The notes beneath the pieces were generated by a model, which did not search any database, was not told where the DNA came from, and saw only the letters and a list, made by a program, of their open reading frames with translations. From assembly GCA_013368325.1 (NCBI GenBank), contig JAACJK010000224.1, positions 62,001 to 126,000 of the forward strand: a DNA stretch of 64,000 nucleotides, written 5' to 3'. A program made the translations under genes and the position numbers. Source of the DNA: Ephemerocybe angulata. Lineage: Eukaryota > Basidiomycota > Agaricomycetes > Agaricales > Psathyrellaceae. Within the stretch, counting starts at the first letter, position 1, and every line of letters starts with the position of its first letter. Positions 1-9,925 of this stretch are shown here, piece after piece.

Positions 1-675
1 TAGATTAGGCGCTCAAAATTGGGGCAGGCACTCACCTCATACAAGGACCTCACAAGACCTCGGCCTTCAGGAAGGTTGGCAACATGACGGACATCTCTGC
101 TCCAGAAATCGACCGTCACCCTCGTTTCCTGACGCGCCTCCCTCTCGTGCGGGTGGATCCCAATAATCGTCGGGCAACGGAGGCCCCTAATGGTGTGTTT
201 CACCTCACTAACGTGCCATTGTCCATGCACCAGCTCCGAAGTATACGAAGCCACCAAAGCTTCGCACAATAGAGATGCCTTGGGCTGGACTATCGTGAGC
301 TGGAAGTGCTCGAACGCGCCAGTGTACTTCTCTACAATCAACTGGCAGACGGTATCGGCGACATGGTCCAGTGAGTCGTACACCGGCTCCGCACTGAGCT
401 TCTTCTGGATCCCTCGAGCGAGCTTAGAGTAGTCGATGCAGGACTCGATGTCGTCAGAACTTGCAGCGGCCCTGGTATCATGCTGAATCTCGAGACTGAG
501 TTCTACAGGCTGTAGCACGGGTTCGTTCGGTTCGTCTGTGGGCCATTGCGCGCCACTCAGCAAGGGCAGGATGAGCTGAAGAGCATTGATTCGGACGACG
601 TCTGGCGTTCCCTGGGGTAGACTGAACCATTAGATACGGCGATTCCAGAGAATCTGGGACTCACGTTATGGACAT
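1..675 (-). CDS. fol1: FOL1, trifunctional folate synthesis protein, 5' part (dihydroneopterin aldolase domains)
   Basis: Partial gene running off the left edge. The fungal FOL1 protein makes dihydropteroate with aldolase (often duplicated), HPPK and DHPS domains in that order; only the start is here. The main exon (36-621) encodes a first FolB-like domain: DVVRINALQL, then a conserved SDD...IDYSKLA stretch, DHVADTVCQLI and a QPKAS end. It is followed by RGLRCPTIIGIHPHEREARQ, the typical start of a second FolB domain. A donor GTGAGT begins at 35. I place the start codon at 675 with a 43-base intron (622-664), giving MSITLPQ before the domain. An alternative acceptor at 612 joins the same frame but finds no ATG, so the start is uncertain. 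The gene is divergent from EMC2, with 75 bases between start codons. The HPPK and DHPS domains lie outside the window and are inferred. Confidence 0.82.
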
Positions 676-750
676 CGCGGTGAAAGAGGGGTTGATGCGT
701 TTGATCGCCGTCGTCCGTGACGCGCTCGCTGGATCGCGCAGGCCTCAATC

Positions 751-1894
751 ATGTCTCTCTCCGACTCCCTCCAGAAACTTGCCTCGTATCGCGTGAATAA
801 TTCCCGGGCGTCGCAGGATGTGTTCAAGAAGGGCGAAGCGTTGTTGAAGGCAGGGAAAGCTCCCAGGGATGAAGAAGGTGCGTTTCCCCGCGATATCTAA
901 CCCATTATTGAGTTGACGGAACTTCCATAGGTTGGGCATTCCTCGAGCAACTGGCCCTCGCCGCCATCGATTTGGACAGGCTGGAGGTTGCAGAAGTACA
1001 TCTCCGTTTCTCATGTCCTCCATATGGATAGCTTACACGCTTGCAGATATGTCTCCAGAAGCTTGCGGACAAATTCCCCGGTTCTCCTCGAGTGGATGTT
1101 CTGACAGGCATCCGAATGGAAGCTACCCAGGGAATCACCCCTGTCCTTGAATACTACAATGAACTATTGCTACAGGACCCTACGAATGCTGTATGCAATC
1201 CCACGGCCCGTGTAGAGCTTACTTCTGACAACCCATTCAATACCAGGCTGCCTGGAAGCGGCGGATATCTGTCCTGCGACGCGCTCGCAGCGTCGACAAG
1301 GCTACGGAGGAGCTCATTGAATACTTGGACACCTTCTACACCGACCCAGAAGGCTGGCTGGAGCTGGCCGATATCTATGTTTCGAACCGCCAGTGAGTGA
1401 AGCAATATAACTCGCAATGGGCTACTCACCGACCTTATTCTCAGATATACCTCGGCGCTTCAAGCTCTGTCCCATGCCCTCGTTCTCAACCCTCAGAACC
1501 CATTTACCTTTGTTCAGTTCGCAGAGACAGCGTACTCAGCGAGCGACCTTCCCCTGGCTCTAAAGATGTTCCTCCTCGCCATCGACATGATTGAGAGGGA
1601 CCTCGACTCCCCGGAATCGACACCTCCGACGGGGCTGGCTTTCCGGACATGGTGGGGTATTAAGCTGGTGCGTTTTTCTTCGTCGCCGGAATCGTAGTGC
1701 ACAAACCTGACTTTACCTGCCAGTCCACTCGCCATCTCTTGGAGGGAGGACCGTCCTCGCCTTCGAATACGTCGGCGCCTAAGAACCTGAAAGCTTTGGA
1801 CGTACTTGCAACGGAAAGGATCTTGAGCGCTTATAAGGGGAAGGAGCTGGAATACCAGCGTCGTCTAGTCGAGGGCTGGGTCGTTCGAAAGTAA
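751..1894 (+). CDS. emc2: EMC2, ER membrane complex subunit 2 (TPR protein)
   Basis: EMC2 is the cytosolic TPR scaffold of the ER membrane complex, which inserts tail-anchored and multi-pass proteins into the ER. Six exons (751-877, 931-995, 1047-1190, 1247-1392, 1445-1667, 1724-1894) join in frame to 291 residues, the usual family length. Diagnostic segments are FPGSPRVDVLTGIRMEA, GITPVLEYYNELL, TEELIEYLDTFYTDPEGWLE and NPFTFVQFAETAY, in the order seen in EMC2/TTC35. There is no signal peptide or membrane segment, as expected. Introns are 51-56 bases with GT-AG ends. The gene shares a 75-base upstream region with FOL1. The family call is firm. The exact acceptor of the last intron is the least certain junction. 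Confidence 0.93.
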
Positions 1895-2149
1895 TCTCGT
1901 ATGGCCTCCTCAAACAGACCTAGCTACACCATGATACCAATATATTTATCGTATATACCACCGAAAGTTGTGTCGAGTGCCGCCCCACGAGGCAAACTGT
2001 AATCACACGACGTTCCTCTCCACCGTCACTGGCATCATGTTTCCTCCGTTGACCAGCAACATTCACCTTTCAAGCCACCCACAACGAGGCTATTCAGGGC
2101 TCTTCTCATCCTCACGAGGATACTTCCTCGCAACCTCCCCTCAACCGCC

Positions 2150-3677
2150 ATGAGCACCAACCCCTCAGCTTCGCCGAGGACCGCATTCCGTCGGTTCTCT
2201 GTCGCAATGGGTTTTGGCAGCACATCGAAAGCTGAAGTGAAACCAGAGTCCTCTGCGTCGGCTGCTGCCACGCCGTCCTCCATTGCCAAGTACCTTGTGG
2301 ATAGCAAGGCTGCCTTCTTGAAGGATGCTGAGGCTGCAGGGAACGAGAAGAAATGGACTGTGGTGTTGGGTAACGAGGCCGGTGGTAAGACTCATGTCCT
2401 CCTGCTCTCGTCCTCAAAATAACTCTAACTTGTGTAAACTAGACCTCGACTCAGTGGCGAGCTCCATCGCCTACGCATGGTTCCTCTCCGAGGTAGAAAA
2501 GAAACCAGCCGTGCCCCTAATCCAAATCGCCCGGGACGACTTCGTCCTCCGCGCGGAAAACGTCTACGCACTCGGCCTAGCAGGAATCCACAATCCCTCC
2601 GACGAGCTCCTCACTACCTCCGACATAGAGGGCAAACCCTCCTTCCCCTCTTCATCCTTCTTCCTCGTCGACCAAAACCGCCTCGCCTCGCAGTTCACGG
2701 GGACGGTGATAGGCATCATCGACCACCACCAGGACGAAGGCCTCTACAAAGATACCTGCACCGTCCGCGAAATCGTGCTATGCGGCAGCTGCTCCTCCCT
2801 CGTCTCCCTCGCCCTCCCACCCCAGATGCCCGCTGAACTCGCCACGCTCCTCCTCACGGCCATCGTGATTGACACCGGCGGGTTCAAAGTCGGGGGCAAA
2901 GCGACTGACGAGGATCGGCAGGGGACGAAGCTCATCCCTCTCACGACGCTCTCAGAGCCCACGGACGTACCCTTCGCTCCCGACGCGCTGCACGAAGTGG
3001 CGTTCATCAAGAAGCTCAACAAGGATTTGCAGCATCGCAAGTCCGACTTGAGCCACCTGGGCGGCTGGGACTTGCTGCGCCGCGATTACAAGGAGTACAC
3101 TCACTCCCTGCCGTGGATGGAGGGGCAACCTACGATCAAGGTGGGACTGGCGACTGTGCCTGTCGCGTTGAAGGTCTGGGGAAAGAAGGGGAAGCTTGAG
3201 AAGGATTCGGTGGCTTGGATGAAGCACCGTGGCCTCACCGTTCTCGGCGTCCTTACCACCTTCACGGACGAGAAGAAGAAGAAGGAGAAGGACAAGAAGG
3301 GGAAGAAGGATGACGTCAAGGGCAAAGGGAAGGACAAGGGGAAGGGCGACCACAAGCGCGAAATGGCCTGGATTATCCTCCAGCCTGAGGGGGAGAATGC
3401 CCCCACCATTGACGTCCCCGCCCTCGCCTCGCGCCTATGGGCTGGACTTGAGGAGAGCAAAGAACTCAGCCCGCAACCGCACAAGAAGTTCAACCTGAAG
3501 AAGAACGGAAAGCTCCCTTCGAACGCGAAAGGAAAGGTCTACAACCAAGGCAATGCGAGCGCCACCCGCAAAGTCGTCGCTCCTTTGGTCAAGACGATCT
3601 TGGAAGGAGCCCCAGCAGCCTCTCCCCCTTCCGCCGAAACAGAACCCCAGAAGGAGGCTGCAACGGCGAAGTTGTAG
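2150..3677 (+). CDS. ppx1: Exopolyphosphatase PPX1 (DHH/DHHA2 phosphoesterase)
   Basis: Cleaves terminal phosphate from inorganic polyphosphate. Two exons (2150-2384, 2443-3677) give 489 residues. The intron splits the first metal-binding motif, which becomes GNEAGDLDSVASS after splicing. Further on are DHHQDEG (the DHH motif), a TGGF segment in a stretch typical of the catalytic domain, and a C-terminal DHHA2-type region with HKKFNLKKNGKLPSNAK. An N-terminal Ser/Ala-rich stretch of about 50 residues precedes the domain; whether it is a mitochondrial leader is not clear. Inside the DHHA2 part is a strongly basic Lys/Asp insert (3271-3357), longer than I expect for the family and probably an exposed loop. 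The antisense frames here are long only because of codon bias. Confidence 0.92.
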
Positions 3678-4381
3678 CTCCTCGACCCATGACTCTCCTC
3701 TCAGACATTCGGTGCCCATAATCTATGCACTATCTTCCTATCTCGAACTCAATCCGACTGCGCTGGGTTAGGGCTGTCGTATCATGTTCAACACGTTGCG
3801 AGTCATCTCTACCACGTTCCCAACCTACTGTATACTATTGCGATGGTGAACCTACAGAGTACTGCGATCGATGATATGTATGCCCTATCACATCGGGACG
3901 CATCCCATTCTCCGTCTCTGACTTGTGAATATTCAACCTCCTCCTTCCTCTTGAGTTCACATTGAATTTTGAAACGCTTCCTTCGTGTTCGGCTCGGCAT
4001 CGTCAAGTACAGTTCATGTATCTTTGATTTTTTAGTTTACATCTGGGTACAGAAGATACTACTGGATACAACGAATCTGGGAAGTGAGGCCCCAGAATTA
4101 CTACAACTAAGTACATACTGCCTACGATAGTACTAGTGACAAACTGCATTCCTACACTGATAAACCTTCATAAGTAAAACATACATAGGCGCCTAAAGAT
4201 ACAACATAGATAGAACCAATCAAGAAAGAGACCCGCAAGAAAGACCAAATCCAGCTTTCCAGGAGAAAAAAGAGGAGACAGAACGAGTACGAAGATTTAG
4301 AGGGGACAGAACGAATACGAAGATTTAGCTTTCAGAACGCACCAGGATCCACCTGGCGGGGATATCTCCAATATCTCCCAA
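3678..4381. other. Intergenic, convergent 3' regions; short tandem repeat
   Basis: This is the space between the ends of PPX1 and the minus-strand Ser-rich gene, AT-richer than its neighbours and without a coding frame I can support. It holds two copies of a 24-base unit (4277-4300 and 4305-4328) that differ at one base and lie 28 bases apart, in the probable 3' UTR of the minus-strand gene. Confidence 0.6.
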
Positions 4382-5437
4382 TTAAATATCGTCGAAATGG
4401 GTTCTCGCAGTCCGATAGGTCGACCGGCTATCTGGCCTCTCGAACGGCTCCCAATCGCCCAACCCCACACCTAGCCCAGCCAAGCCCATCCCTCCGCCCA
4501 TTCCGAATCCCAGCCCCTTTCCCTTATCCAGCGTGACCCTCTTCGGCCGAGGCTGGTACACCTCCTCCCCATACACAAACGCAGACGGGGCATGTGACAG
4601 CTCCAGACTATCGTCAGGCGTAAGGAGCCCGTCCGAATGCGAGTCGGTCGAGGATGACGACGACGGTGACGACCGATGGGACGCTGAGGACTGCGACGAC
4701 GACGTGGACCCCGCGCGTCCAAGTGTAGTAATCCCAGACGCCTCGGAGCCCTCGCGCTCCCGACGCGGTGTCGACGCGACCCCAGCGATCGGCGTATGCG
4801 CAACACTAGCAAAATCCCGCTCAACACTCGGCGTCCGTAAGAGTCGGCCCTTGCGCCGCCGCAGCGATGCCTGTGGACTGTTCCCTCCGAGCCCATGGCT
4901 CTGGCTAGCGCTCGCTCGGGCTCTGTGGGAAGCCTGTTCCGCCGCTGCCTCTGGGATAGACGCGAGCGGCTGCACTGGGCCCACAGCAGCGGCCTTCTTC
5001 TGCTGGTGCTTGCGCGCTGAGCGGCTGCCAGACCCCGATGTACGCAATCCGGTGGTCTGTATCGGTGGAGGGCGAGCTCGATTTACTGAGGATCCGAGAG
5101 GTGGTCGCTGATTAAGCTCGCAGAGGGACGGCAGAGCGTACTGAGACGGTCTAGATCCGCTTCCCGTCGGATCCGTCGCGGCCGCTGCTCGTGCTTGGTA
5201 GTACTTGGTGTATCCACCAGGTGCGACCTCTGGGAAGGGGTTCATGAAGTCGCTGAAGCGACGTAGATCAGGAGCGACAGGTCTTGAGTTGGCGACATCC
5301 TTCGTTCTTGCCCGGGGTGTGACGATGACGTCGAGCTGTGACGAAGAGGATGAAGATGAACTGGAAGTGGTAGATGCAGCATCGCTCGCCGGGATACGAT
5401 GTTTTAGGCCTGTGACGACCTTGGAGAACACAGTCAT
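4382..5437 (-). CDS. Hypothetical Ser-rich protein, 351 residues
   Basis: Single-exon gene that I do not recognise. I start it at the ATG at 5437 (MTVFSKVVTGLKHR); the longer frame upstream has only a GTG. The protein is low in complexity: a poly-Ser run near residue 25-35, a central Arg/Lys-rich part with RRRKGRLLRTPS, and a second Ser-rich stretch near residues 245-275. The best conserved-looking block is RRFSDFMNPFPEVAPGGYTK near residues 60-80, followed by YYQARAAAA. The end is Gly-rich (GFGMGGGMGLAGLG). No signal peptide or membrane segment is seen. Composition suggests a disordered, possibly phosphorylated protein. Coding status rests on the long frame and biased third positions. Confidence 0.7.
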   Translation of the reverse strand: MTVFSKVVTGLKHRIPASDAASTTSSSSSSSSSQLDVIVTPRARTKDVANSRPVAPDLRRFSDFMNPFPEVAPGGYTKYYQARAAAATDPTGSGSRPSQYALPSLCELNQRPPLGSSVNRARPPPIQTTGLRTSGSGSRSARKHQQKKAAAVGPVQPLASIPEAAAEQASHRARASASQSHGLGGNSPQASLRRRKGRLLRTPSVERDFASVAHTPIAGVASTPRREREGSEASGITTLGRAGSTSSSQSSASHRSSPSSSSSTDSHSDGLLTPDDSLELSHAPSAFVYGEEVYQPRPKRVTLDKGKGLGFGMGGGMGLAGLGVGLGDWEPFERPDSRSTYRTARTHFDDI

Positions 5438-6245
5438 GGTGGAGGTGGTGGTGGTTGCTGTGAGAGATGTTATCACCTGGGGTGGAGAGGCTGATACGTC
5501 TTAAGGGAAACAATAAGACTAAGAGGGGCCAAGTCGGGTATGGTAACGGCGTGAAGTCGGTTAAGGTTTGAACCTCGAAGTTTGCTTAATGAAGGCGACA
5601 GCGCGGGTCAAGCGTTCGTTAATATAAGGCGCGGAATGAGCTGCGTCGTAGCAATCCGGCGACTTGGGACAAGGTCGGCGAGAAGAAGGTAGCAACCTGT
5701 GTCAAAATACTGTGCATGTGTAAGTGTAGTGATCACACAGGAAGGGAAGGCGTAACCGGGTTCTATCGTGAAGACTTGACTTACTGGGAAGGGAGGAGAA
5801 TACCAGCTGATCGACAATTACTCTAGATTCCGAATGTCAATGATGAAAGCATCATAAAAGGGCTGCACTGGGTAGGCTTGTCAGCGCTTCTTCTCTTCTT
5901 TTTATCACAGAGGCAAGTGGGCACGTACGTCATGTGATAGCAGCCAATGATGTGGATCAAAGCTACTGTATGAGCGGTGGCTCAGAGGGGGAGGAAAGAA
6001 AGGAAAGTCAGTGGGGTGGGGGCACATCTAGTATAGATACCACCATAAGCGTCTTTTAGGAATGCAGCTTGCCTCGAGGCACACCACGTTGCAGCTGCTT
6101 GCAGGCAGTGGAGTCAAGAAACGCGGTCTTTCGATCACAACAAGAATGATCTTAGTTTCTGCATAAATGAAACTTGATTGGGTGGCGAGGGCATAACAGC
6201 AGAGGAGCCGGTAGAGGAGTCATTCCAGCAGCGAAAGTACTGTGC
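5438..6245. other. Intergenic
   Basis: Probable promoter of the Ser-rich gene on one side and 3' region of the chorismate mutase gene on the other. I see no coding frame or family match in it. Confidence 0.5.
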
Positions 6246-6898
6246 TTACAATCCTCCGTTGAATGCGTCGAACTGATAAGAGAAAGTGGCAAAAATAGTT
6301 AGATTTCGGGAGCTGATCAAAGCAAACCGCATGTTCGCGGGGGACTCACTACACACAGCTCGAAGGCAACGCTCGAGTTAATTATGGCTGTGAACACCGC
6401 CCTCGCGATAGCCTCAGGTAGGTTAACCTTAACGGAGCCCTCAACAGCTCCGTTTATGACCTCCGTGTCCCTCGACGGAACGTCCACGTTGCTGCGTGTT
6501 GGTTTGAAGCGAGTGGCTTCTCGAACAAGTGCAGCCCTGCATAGAAAGGGGTGCATCGATAAGCGTCGCTGTAACACATTCCGGAAGCAGTCTCCCCCTC
6601 AGAAGCAGGAGAACAAGGACTTGGTGACGAACCTCTGGGACAGCAACGTCAATAGATCCGCATCCACCTTGTCTATCCCGGCTCGGACTTCATCCAACGA
6701 GGAGCAGCATCCGCCCGGGCCTCTAGCTATATCCCAGGGTACAGTCCTATTGGCTGAGCTCGGTGAGATGTCGGGAAGTGGCTCTCGGTAACAGCTCTTC
6801 GCAAAGTCATCCCCGGCGAGCCTAACAGAACTAGCAGAGGCAAAGACCGCGAGGAGACACCACAGTGATGCAAGGGCAGGATAGAGTATGCGAGACAT
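6246..6898 (-). CDS. Secreted chorismate mutase (AroQ fold)
   Basis: Chorismate mutase converts chorismate to prephenate at the branch to Phe and Tyr. Three exons (6633-6898, 6350-6536, 6246-6272) give 159 residues. A clear signal peptide (MSRILYPALASLWCLLAVFA) leads the protein. The AroQ-like helices follow: LDEVRAGIDKVDADLLTLLSQR, then across the first intron AALVREATRFKPTRSNVDVP, then LPEAIARAVFTAIINSSVAFEL. The Arg of EVRAG, the Arg of LSQR, the Lys of TRFK and the Ser of NSSVAFE match positions used by AroQ active sites. Four Cys lie in or near the mature N-terminus, including a CC pair just before the first helix. It lacks the bulky regulatory part of the cytosolic yeast-type enzyme. 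The last exon is only FDAFNGGL plus stop, so that junction is inferred. Confidence 0.85.
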
Positions 6899-8031
6899 CT
6901 CGTCTGAGGAAGCCTGTGCGCATGCGACTATTTAATCTAAATAAACGAGACAAAGACTTCCGATCACGCTGGCGTATTTCAAGGTGAATCCTCGCGAATC
7001 AAGCGAGGAAGACAGAGAGCCCTTTTCACAGACTGCGCAGGTATTTTGAGAGCAAGCTTGGTCCGCATTATGAGTGCAGAAATGCAGGGGGTCGACTTCT
7101 GTCGAAAGTTGTTCTCAAGGAGGCGGTGAGTACTTGGCAAGAGAAAAAAGGTCTCAGTTTTCAACAGCGCGTCGCCTCCCTTTTCTGGCACCCACGTGAC
7201 GGCGTCGAATTGTCCCACCCCCAAACCGCCCTTCTCGCCAACTTCTCGCAGACATTGCGGGCTCCAGCCGTTGAAATATTAGATCGTCGTGTATAATGAG
7301 GTGAGAGGCGCAGACAGGTCATATATAGTATACAGCGCTATATCGAAATCGTCCAATGATAGCGAACGATAGATGCACAAACTTGACAGAGATCCAATGC
7401 TCGGAAGGTACATAATCTAAAAACAGTATCAACATGTGGGAGTGGTAAGAGACAACACGATGAATGGTATCATGGTATCAAAAAGAGAAGGAGAGAACTA
7501 AATGCAATAAAGATAAATACACGGGGAGCGAATAGGTATCCATTCGAAACAGAAGCCTTAAAGGACGTTAACGTCCGCGAAGATGAAGTAAATCAGAAAC
7601 CTCGTAAGGCGGGGGGAAGCCACCCAGAAGGAACCTTGAGAGAAGGAACTCCCTCATGCACGACAATTAGCCTTAACCGTGAACGAGCCTCTGCAATCAT
7701 TGCCAAAAAGGATGGGTAGAGTGATTGGGAAACGCCGCCTGGCGCCGTTCAGCCACACTCAACCCATCAACGATGATTGAAGCTCGCAGTTGATCAAGAA
7801 GGAAGCACAGTGCGTCAGGTGGAGGCCGAGGGCTTCACGACACCTGTTTCACAAAAGCCGGTGCGGTAAGGTTGACGGGATGAGCGTAAGATACGAGAGA
7901 TGAGGCCAAATAATTTCGTCATCGAGTTGCCAGGTCGAATGCTCGATGGTGCTGTCGATTCGGACGCGAGATATGGTGGGAGTGTCGTGAAGAACGTGGA
8001 GCCGGTGGGAAGGATGAGACGGGAGCCAGGA
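6899..8031. other. Intergenic
   Basis: Upstream region of the chorismate mutase gene, with an AT-rich stretch near 6930-6950, and 3' region of the G-alpha gene. No supported coding frame. Confidence 0.5.
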
Positions 8032-9925
8032 TTAAATCAGCTGGGAGGCAGCCAAGTTTTCTCGTAGAACTCCGTCGCGAACAGATTCGAGGGTAAGTGC
8101 CGTTGCTTCAGTATCCTAGGAAGAACAAGGTGAGTACGGCATGGGAACTGAACTTTAGAAAGTCTCACAGTGACGGTTGTAGGGTAAATGTACGCAGAAC
8201 GGTGCTCAGGCGAGCACTGCTTCTGGATGTCCCTAAACTTTTCTCGGAAATCTATAGGTCATTACTGTCAGCAAACGTTCCAGTGAGCAGGATACAGAAC
8301 TCACATTTAACGACGGCCATCACATCATTCGGTTTATCTCCATAGCTTGGCAGATACTGTGCGACTTTGACACCGCGTTTCAGCTTCCTCCGTAGAAGGT
8401 CGCATTTGTTGAGGAAGAGGATCAATTGGGTCTTGGATAGTAATTTGGATGAGCATATGGAGGTCCAGAGAAGGATCGAATCCTCAAGTCGGTTGACCCG
8501 GGAATCTTCTTCTAGCCGTTGATCGAAGACAGAGACGGGTGATACTATGTAGACGAAGATTAGCACTTCTTTGCATTCGTAAAAAAGCCGGTGAGAAACA
8601 TACAGAAAATGATGACGTTCACCCCTTCAAAGTAAGGGAGCCATGCCGAACGCTACGAGAGAAGGTTAGTAAATGCACGCTGCGAACAGAAGACCACTTA
8701 CCAAAGTGCGACAGCCGCCAACGTCAAATATTCTCCACTCCCAGCCAGAGCCTTTGCCAGCTGAAAGAGAAGGTGTCAGTGAAGGACGACGATTAGCGAC
8801 CCAAAGCATTAACATTTTGTGTGGTCCCACGGACCATGTTTGAAGAGTAGTCGATGCTCCTGGATGCCAACGGTCCTGAGCCTAGCCCGGACAATATCAT
8901 TGTCCGTGACCACGTAGTCGCGGGTCGCAATACGATCGAGATCGTTCAAGAAACTATCAATTAAGAACGTCAGCCGAATACAATGCATGAAACGATTGAT
9001 ACTGACAAGCCTGCTGAATCGGGCAGCTGCAATTTGCGACGCTTCAACGCCTGCTGTACCGCTACATCGTTCCACAGGGACCTCATATCGTCCTTGCAGC
9101 CAGCGATAGTGGTCGTCGGCAAGTCCGCGTCACTGGCTGCAGAAGTACTGCCGTGCAATCCAGATCTGTTACCAACTTCCAGGACGTCCTTCCAAGATCG
9201 AACCGAGAATTCAGGAAGCCGCTTCCGCCGATTGTGGTCCTCCTGTGGCGTGTCGAAGGGAGTCGCAGACATAGAAGTGGGCTGGACTGGCTCGGCTCCT
9301 GCTCCAAGACGCCGTTTAAGCTCTGCTTCCACACCTAGCAGCGGGGCCAGGCGAATCATCAAGAGTTGATGCCTGTCAGTGAACTTGAGCGATTCCGAGT
9401 CGGAACTTTCGACGGTGACTATGCTCTGGTCATCGTCTGATTCTGCAGGAGCGTCGCCGTTGATTTCTGCTTCGACGACCCGGATGATAGTCGTGATTGA
9501 GCGCACGACATTGAGCTGAACGACGCTTCGCCAGCCGTCCCGCTCGGCCTCCCATTCGTCGTTGGCGAAACGCATACGGAAATCTAGGGAAGATATGTGA
9601 ATCGCGGTAATAAACGACTAGACGTGAACTCACTTTTAAGCGTCGTGGACTTGCCTGTGCATTCAGAGCGTATGAGTACGGGCATATGGTCGTCCAGACA
9701 AAGCTACGCACCGCTCTCAGATTGCCCCAGAAGCAGAACCTTGATGACATTCCGCCCCTTCCTCGCCTGGACCCGTTCCTGCTTAATCTCCTCGTCTATC
9801 TTGTCGTTGACCCTCTGAGCGTCAAGCTCTCTCTTCTGGCGGGCCGTGGCCTGCGCAGGCGTCTCGTCGGCAGGCGGCTGCATAAGCTCGTAGAAGGGGT
9901 CATTGGGGCCGGGAACGTAGCCCAT
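8032..9925 (-). CDS. Divergent heterotrimeric G-protein alpha subunit
   Basis: GTP-binding signalling subunit coupled to membrane receptors. Nine exons (9712-9925, 9634-9654, 9007-9583, 8835-8953, 8702-8760, 8604-8652, 8305-8544, 8169-8251, 8032-8115) keep frame and give 481 residues, over 100 more than a classical G-alpha. Seen motifs: P-loop GQSESGKSTTLKNF split by two introns, switch I RARLRTVGI, G3 DVGGCRT, NKCD and a TVTDTEAT G5 box, with the end VRDGVLRENLAASQLI. The catalytic Gln of DVGGQ is Cys here (residue about 327). An acidic Ser/Asp insert lies in the helical domain. Gly2 is present (MGYVPG), but the usual Cys3 and myristoylation Ser are absent. It is one of the expanded, divergent G-alphas of mushrooms, not an obvious orthologue of a yeast GPA. 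Confidence 0.9.
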
